Shown: piece after piece, positions 26,018-36,200 of the stretch | Numbering within the stretch: position 1 is the first letter of the stretch | Layout: each line of letters begins with the position of its first letter | Program-made: the position numbers and the translations under genes | The notes under the pieces: generated by a model | What the model saw: only the letters and a program-made list of their open reading frames with translations | Told to the model about the DNA's origin: nothing | Database searches by the model: none | Source of the DNA: Lysobacter sp. | GTDB taxonomy: Bacteria; Pseudomonadota; Gammaproteobacteria; Xanthomonadales; Xanthomonadaceae | NCBI GenBank assembly: GCA_013141175.1 | Contig: JABFRN010000001.1 | Span: forward strand, 2,613,234-2,677,233 | DNA: 64,000 nt | Direction: 5' to 3'

Positions 26018-26911
26018 ATGCTCGCCATCCGCGACCTCAGCAAAACCTACGCCAACGGCGTGCGCGCACTCGATGCGGTGACGCTCGATATTCCGCGCGG
26101 CATGTTCGGCCTGCTCGGCCCGAACGGCGCCGGCAAATCCTCGCTGATGCGCACGCTCGCCACGCTGCAGGAAGCCGACAGCGGCGCGGCCACGCTCGAT
26201 GACGGCAAGGGCGGCAGCATCGACGTGCTGCGCGACAAGGATGCGGTGCGCAGGCAGTTGGGCTACCTGCCGCAGGATTTCGGCGTGTATCCGAAAGTCA
26301 GCGCGTCGGATCTGCTGGAACACTTCGCCGTGCTCAAGGGCCTGACCGACCGCAGGCAGCGGCGCGAAATCGTCGATGGATTGCTGCAGCAGGTGAATCT
26401 GTGGGATGTGCGCAAGCGCAAACTCGGCGGTTTTTCCGGCGGCATGCGCCAGCGCTTCGGCATCGCCCAGGCGTTGCTCGGCAATCCGCGACTCGTGATC
26501 GTCGATGAGCCCACCGCAGGACTCGATCCGGAAGAGCGCAATCGCTTCCTGAATCTGCTCGCCGAGATCGGCGAGAACGTTGCGGTCATCCTGTCGACGC
26601 ATATCGTCGAGGACGTGACCGATCTGTGCCCGACCATGGCGATCATGAACAAGGGCAAGGTGTTGCTGACCGGCCGGCCGATCGACGCCATCTCCGCGCT
26701 CGAAAGCCAGGTCTGGCGCAAGCAGGTGCAGAAAGCGGATCTCAAGCGTTATGAGGAGAATTTCACGGTACTGTCGATCCGCCTGGTCGCCGGCACTCCG
26801 GTGATCCACGTGTTCAGCGCGGAACGGCCCGAAGCGGGATTCGAGCAGGTCGCGCCCGATCTCGAGGACGTGTACTTCCAGCGCCTGCGCCAGCACGCCA
26901 AAGCCGCCTGA
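26018..26911 (+). CDS. ABC transporter ATP-binding protein
   Basis: A 297-residue ABC ATPase with an intact Walker A (GPNGAGKSS near residues 35-43), Q-loop (YLPQDFG near 83), signature FSGGMRQR near 137-144, Walker B (LVIVDEPTAGLD near 158-169) and H-loop (STHIVEDV near 193). The C-terminal 80 residues are an extension that contacts the permease. The gene is 10 bases upstream of the permease-aminopeptidase fusion, so both form one transporter. The system resembles export or membrane-remodelling types paired with M1 peptidases in this family; the substrate is unknown. Confidence 0.93.
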   Translation: MLAIRDLSKTYANGVRALDAVTLDIPRGMFGLLGPNGAGKSSLMRTLATLQEADSGAATLDDGKGGSIDVLRDKDAVRRQLGYLPQDFGVYPKVSASDLLEHFAVLKGLTDRRQRREIVDGLLQQVNLWDVRKRKLGGFSGGMRQRFGIAQALLGNPRLVIVDEPTAGLDPEERNRFLNLLAEIGENVAVILSTHIVEDVTDLCPTMAIMNKGKVLLTGRPIDAISALESQVWRKQVQKADLKRYEENFTVLSIRLVAGTPVIHVFSAERPEAGFEQVAPDLEDVYFQRLRQHAKAA

Positions 26912-26921
26912 GGATCACGCC

Positions 26922-29900
26922 ATGTTCGAGTTCTTCAGATTCGAGCTGCGCCAGCAGCTGCGCTCACCGCTGCTGTGGATGATGGGTGCGCTGTTCGCCG
27001 CGCTCGCGTTCGGCGCGGCTGCGACCGACGTGATCCAGCTCGGTGGCGGCATCGGCAATGTCCATCGCAACGCGCCGATGATCGTCGTGCAGTTCCTGGG
27101 CATCTTCACCCTCATCGGCATGCTGTTCATCGCGATGTCGATCAACGGCGCGCTGCTGCGCGATTTCGAGCAGGGCACCGCCGAACTGATCTTCGCCAGC
27201 CCGATCAAGCGTCGCGATTACGTCGCCGGTCGGATCGCCGCGGCCGTGCTCGGCTGTCTGTTGATCTATGCGTTGATCGGTTTCGGCATCTTCATCGCCC
27301 AGTTCATGCCGTGGATCGATGCCAAGCGCCTGGGGCCGGTCTCGTTGTTCCCGTACGCATGGGCGTTCGCGGTCATCGTGCTTCCCAATCTGTTGTTCAC
27401 CGCCGCGCTGCTGTCGCTGTTGGCCATCGTCACCCGCAGCATCCTGTGGGTGTATATCGGCGTACTCGGCTTCTTCATTCTTTCCGGCGTGACCGCGGTC
27501 CTGCTGCGCGATATCGACAATGTCTGGATCGCCACGCTGGCCGAGCCATTGGGGATGCGCGCCTTCGGTCGCACCATCCGTTATTGGGCGGCGGAGCAGC
27601 GCAATACCCAATTGCCGGCGATCACCGGCTATATCCTCGCCAATCGCGCGCTGTGGAGCGGTATCGCGCTCACCTTGTTCGCGGCGTGTTTCGCACTGTT
27701 CAAGACCGAGCGCAGCGGCACCGCGCGCGGTTGGCGCCGTGCGAAAGCCCTGCCGGCGAATACGGATTCCGGTGCGTCCGCGCCTGCGGCGTCCGCCGCC
27801 AGAGCGCTGCCGAAAGCGTCGCCGTCGTTCGGCCCGGCCACCGGCTTCGCGCAATTCCTGCGTCAACTGCGATTCGACATGCTGGGCGTTCTGCGCGGGA
27901 TCCCGTTCATCGTGATGCTGCTGTTCGCGCTGGCGAATTTCATCCCCGCTGCGATCTTCGCGGAGAGCATGTACGACACGCCGATCCACCCGGTGACCTC
28001 GCAGATACTGGCTGCGCTGCAGGGCGCCTACAGTTTCGTGTTGATCATCATCGTGCTGTTCTACGCGGGCGAACTGGTCGCCAAGGAACGCAGCGTCAAG
28101 ATCCATGAAGTGACCGACGCCATGCCGGTGCCGAACTGGGTGCCGCTGGCGGCGAAATTCGGCGCGCTCGTTGCGGTCGTCGTCTGCTTCCAACTGCTCG
28201 GCGGCATCGTCGCGGTGCTGATCCAGCTCGGCAAAGGGCATGTCCAGCTCGAATTGCCGGTCTATGCCGGGACGCTGATGCTCAACAGTCTCGTCTTCGT
28301 GCTGATGGGCGGTCTGGCGCTGTGTCTGCAGGTCTTCACCAACAACAAGTACGTCGGCTATGCGCTGCTGGTGCTCGTGCTGATCGGGCAGTTCGTGCTG
28401 GGCACGCTGGACTACACCCACAACCTGTACAACTATGCCAGCGCGCCCAATGCGCCGTACTCCGACATGAACGGCTACGGCCACTTCCTGCAGGGCCAGC
28501 TGTGGTTCCAGGCGTACTGGGGCGTGTTCCTGCTGTTGCTGCTGTTGCTGTCCGCAGCGCTCTGGGTGCGCGGGGTGAGCGGCAGCATGCGCGAACGTTT
28601 GCGTCTCGCGCGCCAGCGCTTGAGTGGCCCACTGGGCATCGCGACCGCACTGTCGGCGCTGGCGTTCATCGCCATCGGCGGCTATCTGTTCTGGAACACC
28701 AACATCCGCAACGAGTATCTGTCTCCGGACCAAATCCTCGATCTGCAGGCCAGGTACGAACGCGAATACAAACAGTACAAGGACCTGCAGCAGCCGAAGA
28801 TCCTCGCGACCGAAATCGAAGTGGATCTGCGTCCCGAGACCCAGGTCATGCGCGCCAGCGGCACCTATCGTGTGCGCAACCCCTACACGAAGCCGATCAC
28901 CGACCTGCATATCGGCATGAACGATGACAAGTCCCTGGTCAGCATCGACATGGGAGTCGCGTCGTTGATCAAGCACGACGAAGCGCTCGGCTATCGTATC
29001 TACAGGTTGAAGGAACCATTGCTGCCCGGCGCCGAGCGCATCATTTCGTTCAAGGTCGAACTGGCGCCGGATGGCATCACCAACGGCACCGCGCAATTCC
29101 GGATCGTCGACAACGGAACGTTCTTCAACAGCACGTTCTTCCCGACCTTCGGCTACAGCGACAACGCTGAAATCCAGGACCGCAATGAACGGCGCAAGCG
29201 CAAGCTCGGCGAGCCTCGGCGCATGCCGAAGCTTGAGGACCAGGCGGCGCGCGCCAATACCTATCTCACCGATGATGCGGACTGGATCGATTTCAAGACC
29301 ACCATCTGCACCGCGCCGGACCAGATCGCACTGTCGCCCGGTTACCTGCAGAAGGAATTCGTCCGCGACGGCCGCCGCTGCTTCAGCTATGCGATGGATC
29401 GACCGATGCTGAATTTCTATTCCTATCTGTCTGCGCGCTGGCAGGTGAAGAAGGGCAAATACAAGGACATCCCGATCGAGGTCTACTACGACGCCAAGCA
29501 TCCGTACAATGTTGACAGGATGATCGAGTCCGTGCAGAAGTCCCTGGCGTACTACGAGGCGAATTTCACGCCGTATCAGCACCGCCAGGTGCGCATCATC
29601 GAGTTTCCGGGTTACGAGGATTTCGCGCAGAGCTTCGCCAATACCATTCCGTATTCGGAGTCCGTCGGCTTCATCGCCGATCTGCGCGGCAAGGATGCGG
29701 TCGATTACGTGTACTACATCACCGCGCACGAGATCGCGCACCAATGGTGGGCGCATCAGGTCATCGGCGCCAACATGCAGGGCGCGACGGTGCTGTCGGA
29801 ATCACTGGCGCAATACTCTGCGTTGATGGTGATGGAGAAAGCCTACGGCCGGAGCAAGATGCGACAATTCCTGAAGTACGAACTGGACAGATATCTCTCC

Positions 29901-30512
29901 GGTCGCGGCGAGGAGGTCGTCGAGGAGCTGCCGCTGTATCGCGTCGAAAACCAGCCTTACGTCCACTATCGCAAGGCGTCGCTGGTGTTCTACCGGCTTC
30001 GCGACGAGATCGGCGAAGACACGTTGAATCGCGCGCTGAAGAAATTCCTGCAGGACAAGGGCTATCGGCAGCCGCCTTATCCGACGTCGGTCGAATTGCT
30101 CGACTACATCCGTGCCGAAGCCGGACCGCAGCACGCGTCGCTGATCGCCGACCTGTTCGAGAAGATCAGCTTCTACGACAACCGGGTCGAAACGGCGACC
30201 GCGAAAAAGCGTGCCGACGGCAGGTACGAGGTCGTGCTCGATCTGCACGCCGCCAAGCTCTATGCAGATGGCAAAGGCAAGGAGATGCCGGGCAAGCTCG
30301 ACGATTGGATCGAGGTCGGCGTGTTCGCGCGCGGCCCCTCTGGCGAGGAAGCCGACGAGAAAGTGCTGTATCTCAAGCGCCATCGCATCACCGGCGGACA
30401 ACCGAAATTGACGGTGCTGGTCGATGCGGAACCTTACGAAGCGGGATTCGATCCGTACAACAAACTCATCGACCGGGTGTCTTCGGACAACCGCAAGCGC
30501 GTAAGCCTCTGA
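26922..30512 (+). CDS. ABC permease fused to M1 family aminopeptidase
   Basis: A 1196-residue fusion. Residues 1-270 and 320-590 form two sets of six or so membrane helices, separated by an Ala/Ser-rich linker near 280. Residues about 600-1196 are an extracytoplasmic M1-type gluzincin: beta-domain first (EIEVDLRPETQVMRASGTYRV), then the zinc motif His936-Glu937-Ile-Ala-His940 (HEIAHQWWAHQV) and the third ligand Glu960 (LSESLAQYSA). All catalytic parts look intact. This architecture is known as ABC permease/M1 aminopeptidase in xanthomonads and Bacteroidetes. It forms a unit with the ATPase gene upstream (10 bases). It may process peptides as they are exported; that is inference. Confidence 0.92.
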   Translation: MFEFFRFELRQQLRSPLLWMMGALFAALAFGAAATDVIQLGGGIGNVHRNAPMIVVQFLGIFTLIGMLFIAMSINGALLRDFEQGTAELIFASPIKRRDYVAGRIAAAVLGCLLIYALIGFGIFIAQFMPWIDAKRLGPVSLFPYAWAFAVIVLPNLLFTAALLSLLAIVTRSILWVYIGVLGFFILSGVTAVLLRDIDNVWIATLAEPLGMRAFGRTIRYWAAEQRNTQLPAITGYILANRALWSGIALTLFAACFALFKTERSGTARGWRRAKALPANTDSGASAPAASAARALPKASPSFGPATGFAQFLRQLRFDMLGVLRGIPFIVMLLFALANFIPAAIFAESMYDTPIHPVTSQILAALQGAYSFVLIIIVLFYAGELVAKERSVKIHEVTDAMPVPNWVPLAAKFGALVAVVVCFQLLGGIVAVLIQLGKGHVQLELPVYAGTLMLNSLVFVLMGGLALCLQVFTNNKYVGYALLVLVLIGQFVLGTLDYTHNLYNYASAPNAPYSDMNGYGHFLQGQLWFQAYWGVFLLLLLLLSAALWVRGVSGSMRERLRLARQRLSGPLGIATALSALAFIAIGGYLFWNTNIRNEYLSPDQILDLQARYEREYKQYKDLQQPKILATEIEVDLRPETQVMRASGTYRVRNPYTKPITDLHIGMNDDKSLVSIDMGVASLIKHDEALGYRIYRLKEPLLPGAERIISFKVELAPDGITNGTAQFRIVDNGTFFNSTFFPTFGYSDNAEIQDRNERRKRKLGEPRRMPKLEDQAARANTYLTDDADWIDFKTTICTAPDQIALSPGYLQKEFVRDGRRCFSYAMDRPMLNFYSYLSARWQVKKGKYKDIPIEVYYDAKHPYNVDRMIESVQKSLAYYEANFTPYQHRQVRIIEFPGYEDFAQSFANTIPYSESVGFIADLRGKDAVDYVYYITAHEIAHQWWAHQVIGANMQGATVLSESLAQYSALMVMEKAYGRSKMRQFLKYELDRYLSGRGEEVVEELPLYRVENQPYVHYRKASLVFYRLRDEIGEDTLNRALKKFLQDKGYRQPPYPTSVELLDYIRAEAGPQHASLIADLFEKISFYDNRVETATAKKRADGRYEVVLDLHAAKLYADGKGKEMPGKLDDWIEVGVFARGPSGEEADEKVLYLKRHRITGGQPKLTVLVDAEPYEAGFDPYNKLIDRVSSDNRKRVSL

Positions 30513-30617
30513 GACGGGAAGGAGGGGCGGCGCGCGTGATGCGCGTCGTCGTGTCCGGGACCGCTGTCCTGTCCAGCGCCGCGGGATGAACGGGGCGCGG
30601 TCGTGGCGCGTCCCGGC

Positions 30618-31310
30618 TCAGTAGCCCCGGTTGTGGCGCAGCCTGCGCGCGATCGCGGCGCGTGCGACCAGCGCGAACAGGACGCCGAACAGAAACCCGG
30701 CGATGTGCGCGCTCCAGGCCACTGCGCCGAAGGCCGGGCCGATGTAGGCGAACACCACCTGCAGGACCGCCCAGACGCCGATCAACAGCGACGCCGGTGC
30801 GCGGATGAATTCGAGGAACAGGCCGAGCGGTACGACCACGCCGAGCTTGGCGCGCGGGAACAGCGCGAGATAGGCACCGATCACCGCCGACACCGCCCCG
30901 CTTGCGCCGATGATCAGCCGTTCGGGCGTGCCGATCATGAACACGGCGGCCAGATTGGCGATCGTCCCGCCCATCAGGAACAGCGCCAGGAAGCGCCACG
31001 GGCCCATCGTGCGTTCCGCCGGCAGCCCGAAGATCAACAGGAAGACGAGGTTGCCCAGCAGATGCGCCCAATCCGCGTGCAGGAACATGGCGGTGAACAA
31101 TCGCAGCCAGCGCTGATCCGTCCATAGCGCGTGCCAGGTGTCGATGGCCGCCGGCCCTCCGGTCAGCGCGCCCCATTCCTGCAGGAGCGCACGCTGGGTC
31201 GCGTCCGGTCGCGTGCTCGCCCAGAGGTAGGCCAGCCACAGCGCGGCGAAGACCAGTGGGGTGGCCCAGCGCAGGCCGGATTTCTGACGGGTGGGAAGCT
31301 GAACGAACAT
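30618..31310 (-). CDS. Rhomboid family intramembrane serine protease
   Basis: A 230-residue protein with about six membrane helices. The rhomboid features are complete: HADWAHLLGN with His83 and Asn87, GASGAVSAVIGAY with catalytic Ser137, and SAHIAGFLFG with catalytic His202. The N-terminal first 60 residues include a membrane helix and a soluble loop with WRLR-like (QRWLRLFTAMF) signature. Substrates are unknown. It stands alone, convergent with the ABC fusion gene and divergent from the FadL-type gene. Confidence 0.93.
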   Translation of the reverse strand: MFVQLPTRQKSGLRWATPLVFAALWLAYLWASTRPDATQRALLQEWGALTGGPAAIDTWHALWTDQRWLRLFTAMFLHADWAHLLGNLVFLLIFGLPAERTMGPWRFLALFLMGGTIANLAAVFMIGTPERLIIGASGAVSAVIGAYLALFPRAKLGVVVPLGLFLEFIRAPASLLIGVWAVLQVVFAYIGPAFGAVAWSAHIAGFLFGVLFALVARAAIARRLRHNRGY

Positions 31311-31521
31311 GGCGTCTGACGATCGCGGAAATCGTGGGGAATGCCCATGAAAGCACGGGTTCCCGTAAAAAAGGGGTTGTTAGCTTTGAGTTAACGGGCA
31401 AGGTATAGTGCGCACGGCGTCGTACGTCGGGAGGGGGCTTCCGGCAGGAGCGGCACGGGCAGGGATACAGGCCTGGTCGCGCGACGCAGATCATCATCCT
31501 GTCCACGGAGACGCAAGCACA

Positions 31522-32886
31522 ATGCAAACCCAGAATCGTTTCATCCAGGTGACCGCGCTCGCGCTCGGCATCGCCGGCGCGCTCGCTGTCGGCCAGGCGC
31601 AGGCCTCTGGCTTCCAGTTGAAAGAGAACAGCGTGAAGGCCATGGGCCGCGCGTTCGCCGGCTCCGGTGTCGCCACCGGCGACGCATCGGTCGTCGTCAA
31701 CAACCCGGCGACCATGACCTCGTTCGAGGGCACCACGATCCAGTCGGACGTGACGGTCGTCGATCTCAACGCCAAGTTCGATGGCGGCGGCTACGCAGGC
31801 GTCGGCTTCGGCCCGGTGTCCGGTCCGCTCACGGGCAGCGACGGCGGCAATGCCGGCGGCGTGACCCCGGTTCCGGCCATGTCGATCATCCACAAGTTCG
31901 GCAACGGCCTGACGGTCGGTGCCATGGTCAGCGCGCCGTTCGGTCTGAAGACCGAATACGACGACGGCTGGGTCGGCCGCTATTCCGCGCTCACCTCCGA
32001 CGTCAAGACCGTCGACCTGACGTTCTCCGCCGCGTATGAAATCGTGCCGGACCGTTTCTCGGTCGGCGCAGGCATCGTCTATGAGCGCGCTGAAGTCGAA
32101 TTGTCGAAAGCCGTCGATTTCGGTACCGCGCTGTTCGCCAACCCGGCGACGCGTCCGCTGCCTTTCGCCCGTCCGCAGTTGCGCGACGGCAAGGCCGTCA
32201 TCTCCGGCGAAGACAACAGCATCGGCTACATCTTCGGCATGAATTTCCGTCCGACCGACAAGCTGACCATCGGCCTGTCGCATCGTTCCGAAATCGATCA
32301 CGACCTGACCGGCAAAGCCGACTGGACCGTGCCTGCCGATGTCGCGACCGTGCTCGGCTCGAGCCCGACCACTGCGCCGCTGTTCCGCGACGGCAACGTC
32401 AAGGCGAACCTGACCACGCCGAGCATCACGTCGCTCAGCGTCGCCTACCAGTTCAACGACCAGTTGGCGATCATGGCCGACTACGCGGAAACCGACTGGC
32501 ATTCGCTGCAGGAAGTCCGCATCGACTTCGTCAATCCCGATCCGGATTCGGTCGAAGACTTCAGCTGGGGCGATACCCGCTTCTGGTCGATCGGTGCCGA
32601 GTACAAACTGTCCGAAGCGTTCACGCTCCGCGGCGGTTACGCCTACGACGAAACCCCGACCACGTTCGCCACGCGCACCCCGCGCCTGCCCGACGAAGAC
32701 CGTCGCTGGTATTCGTTCGGCATCACCTGGAACATGAGCGAGCAGATCGAGATCAATGCGGCCTATACCCGCATCCAGCCCGACAAGCCGAAGATCGGCG
32801 TTCTGGACGCGCAGCGCCATTCGCTGTTCGGCGAGTTCAGCAGCGACGTGAATCTGTTCGGCGTTTCCGGCCGCTACAGCTTCTGA
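31522..32886 (+). CDS. fadL: Outer membrane long-chain fatty acid transporter, FadL/OmpP1 family
   Basis: A 454-residue outer membrane beta-barrel for uptake of hydrophobic compounds. A signal peptide (MQTQNRFIQVTALALGIAGALAVGQAQA) precedes the mature start SGFQLKENSVKAMGRAFAGSG, whose plug-domain motif is characteristic of FadL (GFQL...G.A.aG....). NPATM follows at about residue 53. Many alternating strands follow, ending with FGVSGRYSF, a C-terminal Phe as in barrels. The ATG at 31522 begins the only plausible signal peptide. A TATAGT box at about 31406 could be the -10 of its promoter, with no good -35. A typical terminator follows. Confidence 0.92.
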   Translation: MQTQNRFIQVTALALGIAGALAVGQAQASGFQLKENSVKAMGRAFAGSGVATGDASVVVNNPATMTSFEGTTIQSDVTVVDLNAKFDGGGYAGVGFGPVSGPLTGSDGGNAGGVTPVPAMSIIHKFGNGLTVGAMVSAPFGLKTEYDDGWVGRYSALTSDVKTVDLTFSAAYEIVPDRFSVGAGIVYERAEVELSKAVDFGTALFANPATRPLPFARPQLRDGKAVISGEDNSIGYIFGMNFRPTDKLTIGLSHRSEIDHDLTGKADWTVPADVATVLGSSPTTAPLFRDGNVKANLTTPSITSLSVAYQFNDQLAIMADYAETDWHSLQEVRIDFVNPDPDSVEDFSWGDTRFWSIGAEYKLSEAFTLRGGYAYDETPTTFATRTPRLPDEDRRWYSFGITWNMSEQIEINAAYTRIQPDKPKIGVLDAQRHSLFGEFSSDVNLFGVSGRYSF

Positions 32887-32911
32887 TATCCGCTGTATCG
32901 TGTTGCACGAG

Positions 32912-32936
32912 AAACCCCGCTCCGGCGGGGTTTTTT
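32912..32936 (+). terminator. Factor-independent terminator after fadL
   Basis: AACCCCGC-TCCG-GCGGGGTT is an 8-bp stem with a 4-base loop followed by six Ts. It is 26 bases past the fadL stop. Confidence 0.92.
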
Positions 32937-33018
32937 GTTGGGCGTGAACAGCGCTGCGACAGTTTTGGTCGGGTCCATGTCGATGCGGACGCCAAGCCAT
33001 GCGATCGAAAAAATTCAC

Positions 33019-33046
33019 TTGTGTGCGATTGAAATTTCGTGATAAT
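33019..33046 (+). promoter_or_regulatory. Possible sigma-70 promoter of the RHS gene
   Basis: TTGTGT (33019-33024) and GATAAT (33041-33046, within TGATAAT) are spaced by 16 bases in an AT-richer part of the 333-base gap before the RHS gene. The gap otherwise holds only the fadL terminator and no recognisable gene. Confidence 0.4.
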
Positions 33047-33219
33047 CGCGGTCATGGGTTCACGGATTGCCATGCCTTGCATGGGCCGCAGTCGACCCGC
33101 ATGACGATGAAGCCAGGGACGGTCCAAATGTCTATCCTTCAAGCCTGCACACCAGTCCGCACGCATCCGGGCCGACGTGCCCGCTGCGCGTCGATCGAAC
33201 GCACGACAAGGCAAACCCC

Positions 33220-36200
33220 ATGACTGAACGGCAAGACCGTGTCCGGCTGCAAGGCCTTGATGAAATCCTGTCCATGCTGCGGAACAGTCGCAGGCTTCTG
33301 TTGACGTTGGCGTTGCTGGTCGGCGCAGGCGCATTGGCGGCGGTGCTGGCGCCGACGGTGCCGCCGACCTTCTGCACCACCAGCGGCTGTTACCCGACGC
33401 TGGACAAGGCCGAGGCTGCGGTGCGCGCCTCGCCCGGCTATGCCGGCGTGGGATCGCTGGTGGAGCACATGCAGACGGTGCGTTTGAGCGCCACCAGCGT
33501 GCGCCAGCAGTACTGGCTGCGCGACCGGCCCGTGGCGTCGGTGCGCGGTTTGGCGTACTACGCCGCTTATGGACTGCAGGGCGGCAGCACCGGCAGTTGC
33601 ACGCTGAGCGACGACCAGATCGCCAAGCCCGGCTGGTGTGCGGACGAGGGCGAACTGGTGAACCTCGGCCTGTCGCGCATGCAGGCGGCGTGGGCGAGTG
33701 CGGGATGCACGGTCACAGAGACCGTCATCACCAAGGACTACGACCCGCCCGGATTGAGCGCATCGCCGGGCACACGGGGGATCGTCGGCTACGGCGCACG
33801 CAACTACCGGACCCGGGGCACCTGCACCAACGGCGCCACCAAGACGCAGACCTGGTCGATCTCCAAACAGCGACCGGTCTATTGCCGCACGAACTTCGGT
33901 GCGATCCCGATGGATACGGTGTCCGAGGCAACGCTGACCACCGCGAATCTGTGCGAGGCGGACCAGTCGGCCATTGCGCAGATCACCATGCCGATCCAGC
34001 AGTGCGCCAGCTGCCCCGGCAGCCCCAATCCAGTGTATCCGGCGACCGGTGAAAAGCAGCGCGCGGAGCCGGATTTCACGTTCGCAGGGCAGACCTTCAC
34101 GCGCTACTACCGTTCGCTGCGCCAGTTCCGCAACAACCCGAGCTTTGCGGTGGGCTGGAGTCACAGCTACGCCGAACGGTTCCTGGTGTCGACCAACGAC
34201 CATATCGACGAAGCGGGCAACTACGAGGGCTATGTGTCGATCGGCGGCAACCGCTACCGCGCCGCCAATGCGCCGGACCGCATCGCCGAGAAGGTCAATG
34301 CCGGCGGGATCAGCTGGCGGCTGCGGATGCCGGATGGCGAGGTGCGCGAGTTCGACACCAGCGGTTATCTGATCGCGATCCGCAACCCGAACGACCCGCT
34401 GAACGATGTCGTCATCGCGTACACCGCCGACAAGGCGATGTCGACCGTCACCGACGCGCAGGGCCGCGCGCTGCGCTTCGAGTATGCGGACAACCTGCTG
34501 CGGCGCATCGTGCTGCCCGACGGCGCCGACGTTGCCTACGCTTACGACGCCAACCTCAACCTGACCGCCGTGACCTATCCCGGTGGTGCGACCAAGCAGT
34601 ACCACTACAACGAGCCCGGCTTGGCCGGCGATGTCGATCAGCGTCATCACCTGACGGGCATCACCTCCGAAGACGGCCAGCGCTTCGCCTCGTTCGGCTA
34701 CGACGCGCGCGGTCGGGTCACCTCCAGCCGCGTGCTGGGCACGCCCAACGAACTGACCACGGTCAGCTATCCGACCGAGGACAGCGCGGTCATCCAGACC
34801 GCCGAGGGCGACAGCCGCGCCTACACCATCCAGCCGGGGACCTATCGCCGCATCCTGGGTGCAGTGGACAGCGGGGGCTCCGCCGCGCAGACCTTCGATA
34901 CGCAGGGACGATTGGCGACCAGCACCGACAAGCGCGGCATCCTCACCCGCTACGAGTACGCAGCGGACTATCGTTCGGCCACGGTGGTCGCGGCGGACAC
35001 GCCGGAACAGCGTCGCGAGGAAGTGACGCGCGACCCGGCCACGCGCCTGATCACCGAAGCGCGGACGCTCGATCACCTGGGCGCGCTGGTGGCGCGCACC
35101 ACGTGGACCTACAACGCCCGCAATCAGGTGTCGGCGATCACCGCGTTCGACCCCGATGGCGCCACCGGCGCGACGCGCAGCGCCACGATGACCTACTGCG
35201 AGACGGCGGACGTGACGGCCGGCAGCTGTCCGCGGGTCGGTCTGGTCACGAAGATCGACGGCCCGCGCGCAGGCGCGGCCGATGGGGTGACCTACACCTA
35301 CCGCATGGCCGACGAACCGGCCTGCGCGGCGTCGCCGTCCACCTGCGCTTATCGCAAGGGCGATCTGTGGAAGGCGACCAATGCGCTCGGCCATGTCGTC
35401 GAAACGCTGCGCAGCGATGGTGCGGATCGACCGCTGTCGCTGCGCGACGCCAACGGCATCGTCACCGATCTGGAATACGACCCGCGCGGCCAGATGATCG
35501 CCAGCAAGGTGCGTGGCAGCGACGACGGCAGCGAAGCGGACGACCGGATCACCCGGATCGAGTACACCCCGGCCGGCACGGTGCACCGGGTGATCCTGCC
35601 CGATGGCGTCTACACGCAGTTCGGTTACGACGCGGCGCTGCGGCTGACCTCGGTCGCCGACCCGGCCGGCAACACGATGGTGTTCACGCTGAACGCGGCG
35701 GGCGAGCCGCTCAAGGAAGACACCCGGGACACCAGCGGCGCGCTGCTGCGCACGCTGTCGCGGACCTACGACACGCTGGGCCGGCTGCAGACGCAGTCCG
35801 ACGCCGACCTGCAGCCGACGGGCTTCGGTTACGACCCGGAAGACAACCTCACCCTCACCACCGACGCGCTGAACCACAAGACCGCCCACAGCTACGATGC
35901 ACTGGGCCGGCTCAAGACCACGCTGCAGGATGTGGACGGCGTGGCGGCGCAGACGCAGTTCCAGTACGACGCGCTGGACCGGCTGACCCAGGTGCTCGAT
36001 CCCGGCGGCCTGCCGACCACCTACACCTACAACGGCTTCGGCGAGGTGCTGACGCTGCAGAGTCAGGATACGGGTCTGGCGACATCGACCTACGACGAGG
36101 CCGGCAACCTCAAGACCCGCACCGATGCGCGCGGCATCACCGAAACCTACAGCTACGACCTGTTGAACCGGGTGACGGCGGTGAGCTACCCCGACAGCAG

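Noticed and set aside
26964-29756. A 930-codon frame opposite the ABC-peptidase gene
   Set aside because: The product is Arg/Gln/Asp-rich with no domain, and the plus-strand frame has complete membrane and peptidase motifs.
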